This document shows positions 24,221 through 31,628 of a stretch of 64,000 bases of DNA, piece after piece (the stretch's first letter is position 1; the number at the start of each line of letters is the position of its first letter). Made by a program: the position numbers and the translations under genes. Under the pieces are notes generated by a model. It ran no database searches, was not told the origin of the DNA, and saw nothing but the letters and a program-made list of their open reading frames with translations. Where the stretch lies: the NCBI RefSeq assembly GCF_023008245.1, contig NZ_CP090145.1, positions 1,488,001 to 1,552,000 on the forward strand. Direction: 5' to 3'. Source of the DNA: Flavobacterium sediminilitoris (GTDB lineage: Bacteria; Bacteroidota; Bacteroidia; Flavobacteriales; Flavobacteriaceae).

Positions 24221-27211
24221 AAATACAATCCAAACGAAATCGAAGCCAAATGGCAACAATATTGGGCAGAAAACCAAACATTTGCTGCTACAAATAATTC
24301 AGAAAGACCTAAATATTATGTTTTAGACATGTTTCCTTATCCATCAGGAGCCGGATTACATGTTGGACATCCTCTAGGCTACATCGCTTCAGATATTGTA
24401 GCTCGATACAAACGTCATAAAGGATTTAATGTATTACATCCACAAGGGTATGATTCGTTTGGTTTGCCTGCTGAACAATACGCTATTCAAACAGGGCAAC
24501 ATCCAGACAAAACAACTAAAGAAAATATTGCTCGTTATAGAGAGCAATTAGATAAAATCGGATTTTCATTCGATTGGAGTAGAGAAGTACGTACATCAAA
24601 TGCTGATTATTACAAGTATACACAATGGATTTTTATTCAATTATTCAATTCTTGGTATAATAACGAATCGGATAAGGCAGAAGACATCTCAACTTTAATT
24701 TCAATTTTCGAAAAAGAAGGAAACGCTACTGTAAATGCAGTTTGTGATGATAATATTATTTCTTTTTCGGCAAGCGAGTGGAACGCATTTTCATCGTCAG
24801 CACAACAAAAAATACTATTACAATATAGATTAACGTATTTAGCTGAAACAGAAGTAAACTGGTGTCCAGCTTTGGGAACCGTTTTAGCCAATGACGAAAT
24901 CGTAAACGGGGTTTCAGAACGTGGTGGTCATCCTGTTATTCGTAAAAAAATGACCCAATGGTCGATGCGAATTTCTGCCTATGCAGAAAGGTTACTTCAA
25001 GGGTTAAACGATATCGATTGGACGGAATCGCTAAAAGAATCTCAAAGAAACTGGATTGGAAAGTCGGTTGGAGCAATGGTTTCTTTCAATGTGAAAAATC
25101 ATGATGAGGTAATTGATGTTTTCACAACTCGACCTGATACTATTTTCGGAGTTACATTTATGACTTTAGCACCAGAACATGATTTGGTAGCTAAAATTAC
25201 AACTCCTGAACAAAAAGCAGCCGTTGAATCTTACATTGAAGCAACTGCTAAACGTTCGGAAAGAGAAAGAATGGCTGATGTGAAAACTATTTCAGGAGTT
25301 TTCACAGGGGCGCATGCTGAACACCCTTTTACAAAAGAGCCAATTCCAGTTTGGATTGGCGATTACGTTTTAGCAGGCTATGGAACAGGTGCAGTTATGG
25401 CTGTTCCTTGTGGTGACGAACGTGATTATGCTTTCGCGAATTTCTTCAAAGGAACTAATGGAATGCCTGAAATTAAAAATATTTTTGACCAAGATATTTC
25501 GGAAGAAGCTTTTGGAGCTAAAGAGGGTTTCCAATTAGTAGATTCAGATTTCTTAAATGGTTTAGGTTACAAAGAAGGAACGAAAAAAGCGATTGAAGCT
25601 TTAGAAAATATAAAACAAGGTAACGGGAAAACAAATTATCGTTTGCGTGATGCTGTTTTTTCGAGACAAAGATATTGGGGTGAACCTTTTCCTGTATATT
25701 ATGTAAATGGTTTACCACAAATGATTGACAAAAAATATTTGCCAATTGCTTTACCAGAAGTAGAAAAATATTTACCAACAGAAGATGGGCAACCACCTTT
25801 AGGTAATGCAACAGTTTGGGCTTGGAATACTGAAACCAATCAAGTGGTAAGTAATGACAAAATAAATAACACTAGTGTTTTTCCTTTAGAATTAAATACG
25901 ATGCCAGGTTGGGCTGGTTCTTCTTGGTATTGGATGCGTTATATGGATGCTCACAATAAAGAAGAATTTGCAAGTAAGGAAGCTTTAGACTATTGGCAAA
26001 ATGTAGATTTATATATAGGTGGAAGCGAACACGCAACCGGACATTTATTATATGCTCGTTTTTGGAACAAGTTCTTAAAAGATAGAGGTTTTGCACCAAC
26101 AGAAGAGCCGTTCAAAAAGTTGATTAATCAAGGAATGATTTTGGGGAATTCTGCTTTTGTTTATATTCTTCAACAACATACTGAAGTGAAAGATACTACA
26201 CAAATAGTAAAATCGCTAAATGCAAAAAGGAAAACATATCTATTGTCAAAAGGAATTTATGATGATTTAGTAGGTAATAAAAATAATCCTATAATTGACA
26301 AAATTAAAGAAGAGATTTTATTAGCTTATAGAGAAGTAGGAGCTGATAGTGTTGTTTGGGCTGATGCTGAACCAAAGGCTTTAAAAATCCATGCCGATTT
26401 ATCAGTAATTAATGATATTACATCAGAACTAGATATCGAAAAATTCAAAGCACATCCTTTGTATAAAGATTATGCAAATGCTGAATTCATTTTAGAGGAT
26501 GGTAAATACATTGTAGGTCGCGAAGTAGAAAAAATGTCAAAATCAAAATACAACGTAGTGAATCCAGATGATATTTGTAATGAATATGGTGCAGATACGT
26601 TGCGTTTGTATGAAATGTTCCTTGGGCCTTTAGAACAAGCAAAACCTTGGAATACAGCAGGTATAACAGGTGTTTTTGGTTTCCTTAAAAAATTATGGCG
26701 TTTGTATTTTGATGATAACGGTTCAATTGTAACCAATGAAGAGCCATCGGCTGAAATGTACAAATCGTTACACAAAACCATCAAAAAAATTACAGAAGAT
26801 ATCGAGAATTTCTCATTCAATACTTCAGTGTCACAATTTATGATTTGTGTAAATGAGTTGGTCACTTTAAAATGTCATCATAGAGCCATTTTAGAACCGT
26901 TAGCAATCGTAATTTCTCCTTATGCACCACATATTGCAGAAGAGTTATGGAGTGCTTTAGGTAATGAAGGTTCAATAGCAACGGTTGCTTTTCCAATTTT
27001 CGAACCCAAATATTTAGTAGAATCTGAGAAAGAATATCCAGTTTCTTTTAATGGTAAAATGCGATTTAAAATTAATTTGCCTTTAGATTTAACAAAAGAG
27101 CAAATTGAAGAAATTGTAATGGCAGATGAAAGAACACAAGCACAATTACAAGGAAGAACACCTAATAAAGTAATTATTGTTCCTGGAAAAATTATCAATT
27201 TAGTGGGATAA
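24218..27211 (+). CDS. leuS: Leucyl-tRNA synthetase
   Basis: This 997-residue class I synthetase has the HIGH motif as HVGH (residues 48-51, in PYPSGAGLHVGH) and KMSKS at 772-776. The CP1 editing domain is present (about 255-460; MTLAPEHDLV, GTGAVMAVPCGDERD). It charges tRNA-Leu and hydrolyses mischarged products. It is longer than the 860-residue E. coli enzyme. Extra segments include about residues 145-205 (SDKAEDISTLISIFEKEGNA region), which I believe is common in Bacteroidota, and a stretch at about 645-725 between GMILG and KIHADLSVIN that looks unusual. The start is fixed by MKYNPNEIEAKWQQYW. It is preceded by a structured leader with a leucine-rich mini-ORF and a tandem repeat. Confidence 0.97.
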   Translation: MKYNPNEIEAKWQQYWAENQTFAATNNSERPKYYVLDMFPYPSGAGLHVGHPLGYIASDIVARYKRHKGFNVLHPQGYDSFGLPAEQYAIQTGQHPDKTTKENIARYREQLDKIGFSFDWSREVRTSNADYYKYTQWIFIQLFNSWYNNESDKAEDISTLISIFEKEGNATVNAVCDDNIISFSASEWNAFSSSAQQKILLQYRLTYLAETEVNWCPALGTVLANDEIVNGVSERGGHPVIRKKMTQWSMRISAYAERLLQGLNDIDWTESLKESQRNWIGKSVGAMVSFNVKNHDEVIDVFTTRPDTIFGVTFMTLAPEHDLVAKITTPEQKAAVESYIEATAKRSERERMADVKTISGVFTGAHAEHPFTKEPIPVWIGDYVLAGYGTGAVMAVPCGDERDYAFANFFKGTNGMPEIKNIFDQDISEEAFGAKEGFQLVDSDFLNGLGYKEGTKKAIEALENIKQGNGKTNYRLRDAVFSRQRYWGEPFPVYYVNGLPQMIDKKYLPIALPEVEKYLPTEDGQPPLGNATVWAWNTETNQVVSNDKINNTSVFPLELNTMPGWAGSSWYWMRYMDAHNKEEFASKEALDYWQNVDLYIGGSEHATGHLLYARFWNKFLKDRGFAPTEEPFKKLINQGMILGNSAFVYILQQHTEVKDTTQIVKSLNAKRKTYLLSKGIYDDLVGNKNNPIIDKIKEEILLAYREVGADSVVWADAEPKALKIHADLSVINDITSELDIEKFKAHPLYKDYANAEFILEDGKYIVGREVEKMSKSKYNVVNPDDICNEYGADTLRLYEMFLGPLEQAKPWNTAGITGVFGFLKKLWRLYFDDNGSIVTNEEPSAEMYKSLHKTIKKITEDIENFSFNTSVSQFMICVNELVTLKCHHRAILEPLAIVISPYAPHIAEELWSALGNEGSIATVAFPIFEPKYLVESEKEYPVSFNGKMRFKINLPLDLTKEQIEEIVMADERTQAQLQGRTPNKVIIVPGKIINLVG

Positions 27212-27234
27212 TAAAAGAGTTTTATAAAGCAAAG

Positions 27235-27275
27235 AGACTGTCTGGAAATTACTTTTTGGACAGTCTTTTTTTTGT
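27235..27275 (+). terminator. leuS terminator
   Basis: AGACTGTC (27235-27242) pairs with GACAGTCT (27259-27266), followed by a run of Ts on the plus strand, 24 bases past the leuS stop. Confidence 0.75.
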
Positions 27276-27533
27276 TTTAATCAGCATAATATAATCTTTA
27301 AAGTACGTGTGCAAAGAGAAGGAGAAACACTAAAACGGGTTAAAAGCATAAAACGCATAGATCTACAATTTGAGATTTCTAAAAAAGACAAATAAATTTC
27401 CATTAGCTCTAAGCTGCTATTTTTTTAAGAAATTAATCTTGTGATTTTATTTTCTTTTTGAAAAAAAACACAAAAATATTGGACTTCTAAAACATTCCTA
27501 AAACGAAATGAACATAGTTAGAATATAAACATA

Positions 27534-27565
27534 AAAAGAGGCTGTCTTTTTAGACAGCCTCTTTT
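27534..27565 (-). terminator. Terminator of the GG-leader peptide gene
   Basis: A 14-bp perfect inverted repeat (AAAAGAGGCTGTCT / AGACAGCCTCTTTT) with a TTTT loop lies 24 bases past the stop of the minus-strand peptide gene. The presence of a dedicated terminator supports the reality of that short gene. Confidence 0.75.
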
Positions 27566-27588
27566 ATTCTTGTTAAGAAATTACAAGA

Positions 27589-27759
27589 TTAAAATTCAGC
27601 ACATAATTTCCAATACTCACATCCGTATGGAGGATAAGGAGGAGAATCTGGTTTTATACAACATTTGTCCCAATCTCTAATGACACCACCTTGTATTTGT
27701 TTTTGCTCATTAGACGACAATTCTTTTGTCCCTTTTAAATTTAAAACTGTTTTTTTCAT
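27589..27759 (-). CDS. Double-glycine leader (bacteriocin-like / natural-product precursor) peptide
   Basis: This 56-residue frame starts at ATG 27759-27757 and ends with TAA at 27591-27589. The first 25 residues, MKKTVLNLKGTKELSSNEQK followed by QIQGG, form the leader found on many Bacteroidota secreted peptides: KKxxLNLxGxxxLSxxEQKxIxGG with cleavage after GG. The predicted 31-residue core, beginning VIRDWDKCC, has four cysteines (33, 34, 47, 53), a proline-rich middle (SPPYPPYG) and two Trp. The leader class is usually cut and exported by a C39-peptidase ABC transporter. No such transporter or modification enzyme is in this window, so it is an orphan here. It has its own terminator and lies in the wide gap behind leuS. 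Confidence 0.85.
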   Translation of the reverse strand: MKKTVLNLKGTKELSSNEQKQIQGGVIRDWDKCCIKPDSPPYPPYGCEYWKLCAEF

Positions 27760-28039
27760 GTTTGTTTGTTTTATTGTTTCAATAAAGATAATAAATAAAA
27801 TAGAAATAAATACATAATAATTGTCGCTCTTTTCTATAAAAATATCTTGTTTCTATATTCTTGTGCCTAGGATATTAATATGTTATTGATAATTTTTGTT
27901 CGATTTTTCTTCTTAATAAGTAAAAAAGATTTATAAAAAGCGTTAAAACTAAAATTTAATACAATAAAATCGGGTTTTTTACTTTCTTGTAAAGAAACAA
28001 ACCAAATAAATTTTTATTAATTCCCCCAAATTTAAATCA

Positions 28040-28639
28040 ATGAAGAAAATAACAAGAAAATCAGTTTTAGTAATGTGCTTTTTTTGTGCTAGCTTATTAT
28101 CGTTAAATGCACAAGAAAAGAGTAAAAAAGTATCAAATGACTTAACTAGATTGCTAGATGTATCATCAAGCTATAAAAATTATAAAGTAATTGAAAAAGG
28201 AGCAATTAGTAATTTTCAATCTACATTAAATAATTATATACGACAAGAACAAAATACACAAGCTTCACTTAGAAAAGAATTAAAGGTGAATGAGGATAAA
28301 ATTTTAGGATTGCAAAATCAAATGGATGAACTTAAAAAATCAAATGAAGTATTGTTGAATGAAAAAGCAAGTATTAGTTTTTTAGGTTTCTTAATAGATA
28401 AGAAAAACTATTCCATTGTAATGTGGACATTGTTTATTGGAACGTTGTTAGTATCTCTTGTTTTGCTTTTTAAATTTAAAGCAGCTAATAAAATAACGAA
28501 TAATTCTAAATCGCTATTGAAAGATTTAGAAAAAGAATATGACTCTTATAGAAGGGTTTGTATTGAACGTGAGCAAAATTTAAGAAGACAGTTATTTGAG
28601 GAAGCAAAAAAGAACAAAGAACTTATGAACGCTTCATAA
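28040..28639 (+). CDS. Signal-peptide/coiled-coil/single-pass membrane protein of unknown function
   Basis: This 199-residue protein has a signal peptide (about residues 1-24, ending LSLNAQE), a periplasmic coiled coil (about 65-112, QASLRKELKVNEDKILGLQN, then QMDELKKSNEVLL), one membrane helix (about 128-147, IVMWTLFIGTLLVSLVLLF) and a basic cytoplasmic coiled tail (KEYDSYRRVCIEREQNLRRQ). Similar flavobacterial proteins are, as I recall, sometimes labelled tRNA (guanine-N1)-methyltransferase. Nothing here resembles a methyltransferase, so I would not use that name. The gene stands alone on the plus strand. Confidence 0.75.
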   Translation: MKKITRKSVLVMCFFCASLLSLNAQEKSKKVSNDLTRLLDVSSSYKNYKVIEKGAISNFQSTLNNYIRQEQNTQASLRKELKVNEDKILGLQNQMDELKKSNEVLLNEKASISFLGFLIDKKNYSIVMWTLFIGTLLVSLVLLFKFKAANKITNNSKSLLKDLEKEYDSYRRVCIEREQNLRRQLFEEAKKNKELMNAS

Positions 28640-28776
28640 ATTGAAACAGTCGCAATTGAGAGATTAAAAGCAAATAAATTTTAACATTTTTTTAAAAATG
28701 ACAAACTGACATCTTTAAAATATTGGAATACAATTTGTTATTTATTTTGTAATTTTAAGAAATAAAAACAAAAACT

Positions 28777-29475
28777 ATGGATTTTACATATTTAATATTA
28801 ATTGGAGGAATAGCTCTTTTTAGTTGGTTAGTTAGTTCAAAATTGAAAAGTAAGTTTGCACATTATTCTAAAATTCATTTGAGAAATGGAATGAGTGGTG
28901 CTGAAATTGCAGAAAAAATGTTAGCTGATAATGGGATTAGAGATGTAAAAGTAATTTCTACTTCAGGGCAATTAACAGATCATTATAACCCGATTAACAA
29001 AACAGTAAATTTGTCAGAAGCTGTTTATAATCAAAGAAATGCTGCGGCTGCGGCTGTTGCTGCCCATGAATGTGGACATGCTGTTCAGCACGCACAAGCC
29101 TATAGTTGGTTAACCATGCGATCAAAAATGGTTCCTATGGTAAATGTTTCCTCAAGTATGTCACAATGGTTGATAATGGGAGGATTAATTTTAGGTTTTG
29201 CTTCAAAATCAAGTATCGGATTTTATGTTGCAGTTGCAGGATTAATATTAATGGCAATTGCTACAGCGTTTAGTTTTGTTACCTTGCCAGTAGAATATGA
29301 CGCTAGTAATAGAGCATTAGCTTGGTTGAAAAATAAAAACATGCTAAGTCAAGAAGAATATGCAGGAGCAGAAGATTCATTAAAATGGGCAGCTAGAACT
29401 TATGTAGTTGCAGCGCTTGGAGCTTTAGCATCACTTTTATATTGGGCATATAGAATTTTAGGATCTAGAGATTAA
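28777..29475 (+). CDS. Membrane zinc metallopeptidase (YugP-like)
   Basis: This 232-residue protein has an N-terminal membrane helix (FTYLILIGGIALFSWLVSS), the zinc motif AAHECGHAVQHA (HExxH with His97, Glu98, His101), then further membrane helices (about 120-165 and 205-225) and the conserved PVEYDASNRALAWL segment with a third-ligand-type acidic residue. It fits the neutral zinc peptidase family PF04298. Substrate unknown; it acts at the inner membrane. The preceding SGQLTDHYNPINKTVNLSEA is also a family hallmark. Convergent with an Lrp gene, sharing a terminator. Confidence 0.93.
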   Translation: MDFTYLILIGGIALFSWLVSSKLKSKFAHYSKIHLRNGMSGAEIAEKMLADNGIRDVKVISTSGQLTDHYNPINKTVNLSEAVYNQRNAAAAAVAAHECGHAVQHAQAYSWLTMRSKMVPMVNVSSSMSQWLIMGGLILGFASKSSIGFYVAVAGLILMAIATAFSFVTLPVEYDASNRALAWLKNKNMLSQEEYAGAEDSLKWAARTYVVAALGALASLLYWAYRILGSRD

Positions 29476-29485
29476 AAATAAAGTA

Positions 29486-29513
29486 AAAACTCCGATTTTA
29501 AAATCGGAGTTTT
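29486..29513. terminator. Bidirectional terminator between Zn peptidase and Lrp genes
   Basis: AAAACTCCGATTTT-AAAATCGGAGTTTT is a perfect 28-bp palindrome with A- and T-tracts on either side, ending directly before the Lrp stop codon at 29514. Confidence 0.85.
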
Positions 29514-29984
29514 TTATAATTGTATTTGTCGATCAATTTGCTGATCTAAGGAAATAAAAGTTTCAGTTCTTGAAACTCCTTTTATAGCTTGAATTTTTTT
29601 GTTTAGTAATTGCATTAAATGCTCATTATCTCTACATATTATTTTTATAAGAATACTCCAATTTCCAGTAGTATAATGACATTCTAATACTTCGGGTATT
29701 TTTTTTAATTCGCGAACAGCTTCTGCATTGCTAGATGCTTTGTCAAGATAAACACCTACAAAAGCCATGGTTGAATAACCCAAAACTTTGATATCGATAA
29801 CGAATTTTGAACCAGATATTACGCCTGCTTGTTCTAATTTTCTTAATCGTTGATGTATTGCTGCTCCAGAAATACCAATTTTATTTGCGATTTGCAAAAT
29901 AGGTTTTCGAGCATCATGCATTAAATCTCGTAGAATTTCTTTGTCAATTCCATCAATTTCAATTTGTAACTGATTTATCTTCAT
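29514..29984 (-). CDS. Lrp/AsnC-family transcription regulator
   Basis: This 156-residue protein has the AsnC-type helix-turn-helix at about residues 12-60 (IDKEILRDLMHDARKPILQI, ANKIGISGAAIHQRLRKLEQ, AGVISG) and a C-terminal RAM ligand domain (about 70-145; AFVGVYLDKASS, VLECHYTTGNWSILIKI). It probably binds an amino acid and controls amino-acid genes. The next gene upstream, 98 bases away on the same strand, encodes a saccharopine-dehydrogenase-like enzyme of lysine metabolism, a plausible target. Confidence 0.92.
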   Translation of the reverse strand: MKINQLQIEIDGIDKEILRDLMHDARKPILQIANKIGISGAAIHQRLRKLEQAGVISGSKFVIDIKVLGYSTMAFVGVYLDKASSNAEAVRELKKIPEVLECHYTTGNWSILIKIICRDNEHLMQLLNKKIQAIKGVSRTETFISLDQQIDRQIQL

Positions 29985-30081
29985 ATTCTTTTATTTGTAA
30001 AGTAAAATTAAATAAAAGAATACTGTTTTAAAACAAAAATCCGAGAATTAATTGAAATTTTCGGATTTTAATGATTTTTAA

Positions 30082-31452
30082 TTAGCTGCTAACATTTAAA
30101 GGATTGTAGCCCATATATTCTTTCTCAGTTTCATTAAATAGAACACCATATTCTTCTAATTCTTTTAAAATGGGAATATAAACTTCTTTAGCAATAGGTA
30201 GTTGTACACCAGGTGTTTTAATTTCTCCATTTAAAATTTTGATGGCTGCAATTGCAACAGGTAAACCAACTGTTTTAGCCATCGCGGTATAGGTTTGGTC
30301 ATCTCCTATGCAAACCATTGTAGAATCTATTTGTTTTTTCTCACCATTTATTTCATACCCAAATTTATGATACATCACAATCATGTCTTTATCTTCTGGT
30401 TGTAATGTCCATTTTTCAGAAAGAATTTTTTCTAAAATTTGAGCAGGAGTCGCGTTTTTTAATTCTACTTTTTTGTTTCCGTTAAAAATGTCTAATTCTA
30501 AAAGTTTGTCCCAAATAATATCATCTTGGTCAATTTTTTGAGCATGTCTAAGTTTAATTTCAACAGTGTCAGTAGGATGATAAGGTAGAAATGAGTTTGT
30601 GAATTCACGATATGTCATCTCTTCAGAATTTTCAATGATATAAGAATCATCAGTCATTCCAAGTTGAACTAAAATATCCCAAGCTCTTGAATATCCTACT
30701 CTTCTAATAGTTCCTCTATAAACTGTTAAGGCATTGTCTAATTTGTAAACACTTCTATATTTTAGAGAGTCTCTATTCGCATATCCTTCAAAACGACCAT
30801 ATCCTTCAATTTCAAGAAACTCAGTTCTTCTAAATAATTTATTATATGGAATATATTTATAAGTTCCTTCTTGAATAAATTTTGCGGCACCACCTTGACC
30901 TGCTAAAACCACATTTCTTGGGTTCCAAGTGAATTTGTAGTTCCAAAGGTTATTATCGCTTTCTGGAGCAACAAGTCCTCCACAAAATGATTCAAAAAGC
31001 ATTATCTTTCCACCATTGTCTCTAATCTCATCAATTACTTTCATGGCACTCATGTGATCTATACCAGGATCAAGTCCGATCTCATTCATTAGAACTAATC
31101 CATTTTCTTTAGCTAAATCATCTAATTCTTGCATTGCAGGACTAATGTAGGAAGCTGTAACCATATGTTTTTTATATGTAATACAGTCTTTTGCTACTTC
31201 AATATGCATGTGAGCAGGTAACATTGATATGATTATTATAGCTTTTTGAATTTCTTCATGGCGCTGTTTTTCATTAAAAATATCAAATTCTATTGCTCTA
31301 GCATTTTTATGATTGTTCGCTTTTTTTTCGGCTAATTCTAGTGATAAATCAGCAATAGTAAGTTGTAATTGCTCTTTCTCTGACTTATCTAATAAATATT
31401 TTATTAATGAGGAAGCAGATCTTCCCGCACCTATTATTAATATGTTTCTCAT
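30082..31452 (-). CDS. Saccharopine dehydrogenase family protein (lysine metabolism-like)
   Basis: This 456-residue protein has a Rossmann start (RNILIIGAGRSASSLIKYLL) and the saccharopine dehydrogenase body: ISMLPAHMHIEVAKDCITYK, HMVTASYISPAMQELDDLAK, LMNEIGLDPGIDHMSAMKVI and the family block SFCGGLVAPESDNNLWNYKF. It could act as saccharopine or lysine dehydrogenase; the direction and exact product cannot be told. Cytoplasmic, NAD(P)-linked. An Lrp-type regulator follows on the same strand. Confidence 0.9.
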   Translation of the reverse strand: MRNILIIGAGRSASSLIKYLLDKSEKEQLQLTIADLSLELAEKKANNHKNARAIEFDIFNEKQRHEEIQKAIIIISMLPAHMHIEVAKDCITYKKHMVTASYISPAMQELDDLAKENGLVLMNEIGLDPGIDHMSAMKVIDEIRDNGGKIMLFESFCGGLVAPESDNNLWNYKFTWNPRNVVLAGQGGAAKFIQEGTYKYIPYNKLFRRTEFLEIEGYGRFEGYANRDSLKYRSVYKLDNALTVYRGTIRRVGYSRAWDILVQLGMTDDSYIIENSEEMTYREFTNSFLPYHPTDTVEIKLRHAQKIDQDDIIWDKLLELDIFNGNKKVELKNATPAQILEKILSEKWTLQPEDKDMIVMYHKFGYEINGEKKQIDSTMVCIGDDQTYTAMAKTVGLPVAIAAIKILNGEIKTPGVQLPIAKEVYIPILKELEEYGVLFNETEKEYMGYNPLNVSS

Positions 31453-31579
31453 GGTAGGTTTTGTAAAAATATCACACGAAGGTAGTGAAATGTTATATTT
31501 ATAAAAAATATTTTAAGAATTACAATTGAAATATTTTTATTAAAAATAAGTTTGCAATTGATAAGAGAATAAATAAAAA

Positions 31580-31607
31580 AACCGACTATCTTTTTTGATA
31601 ATCGGTT
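31580..31607 (-). terminator. Terminator of the zinc metalloprotease gene
   Basis: AACCGACTATC and GATAATCGGTT pair with one mismatch around six Ts. On the minus strand a T-run follows (plus-strand As at 31575-31580). It lies 22 bases past the stop of the gene ending at 31629. Confidence 0.7.
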
Positions 31608-31628
31608 GTCTTTTTTATAGAATATTGT

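Larger units (their letters stand above)
27212..27588. other. Intergenic region between leuS and the GG-leader peptide gene
   Basis: These 377 bases hold the leuS terminator (27235-27266) and the peptide-gene terminator (27534-27565). The stretch between them (about 27280-27530) shows no open frame with protein-like composition, no repeat and no clear promoter. Confidence 0.5.
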
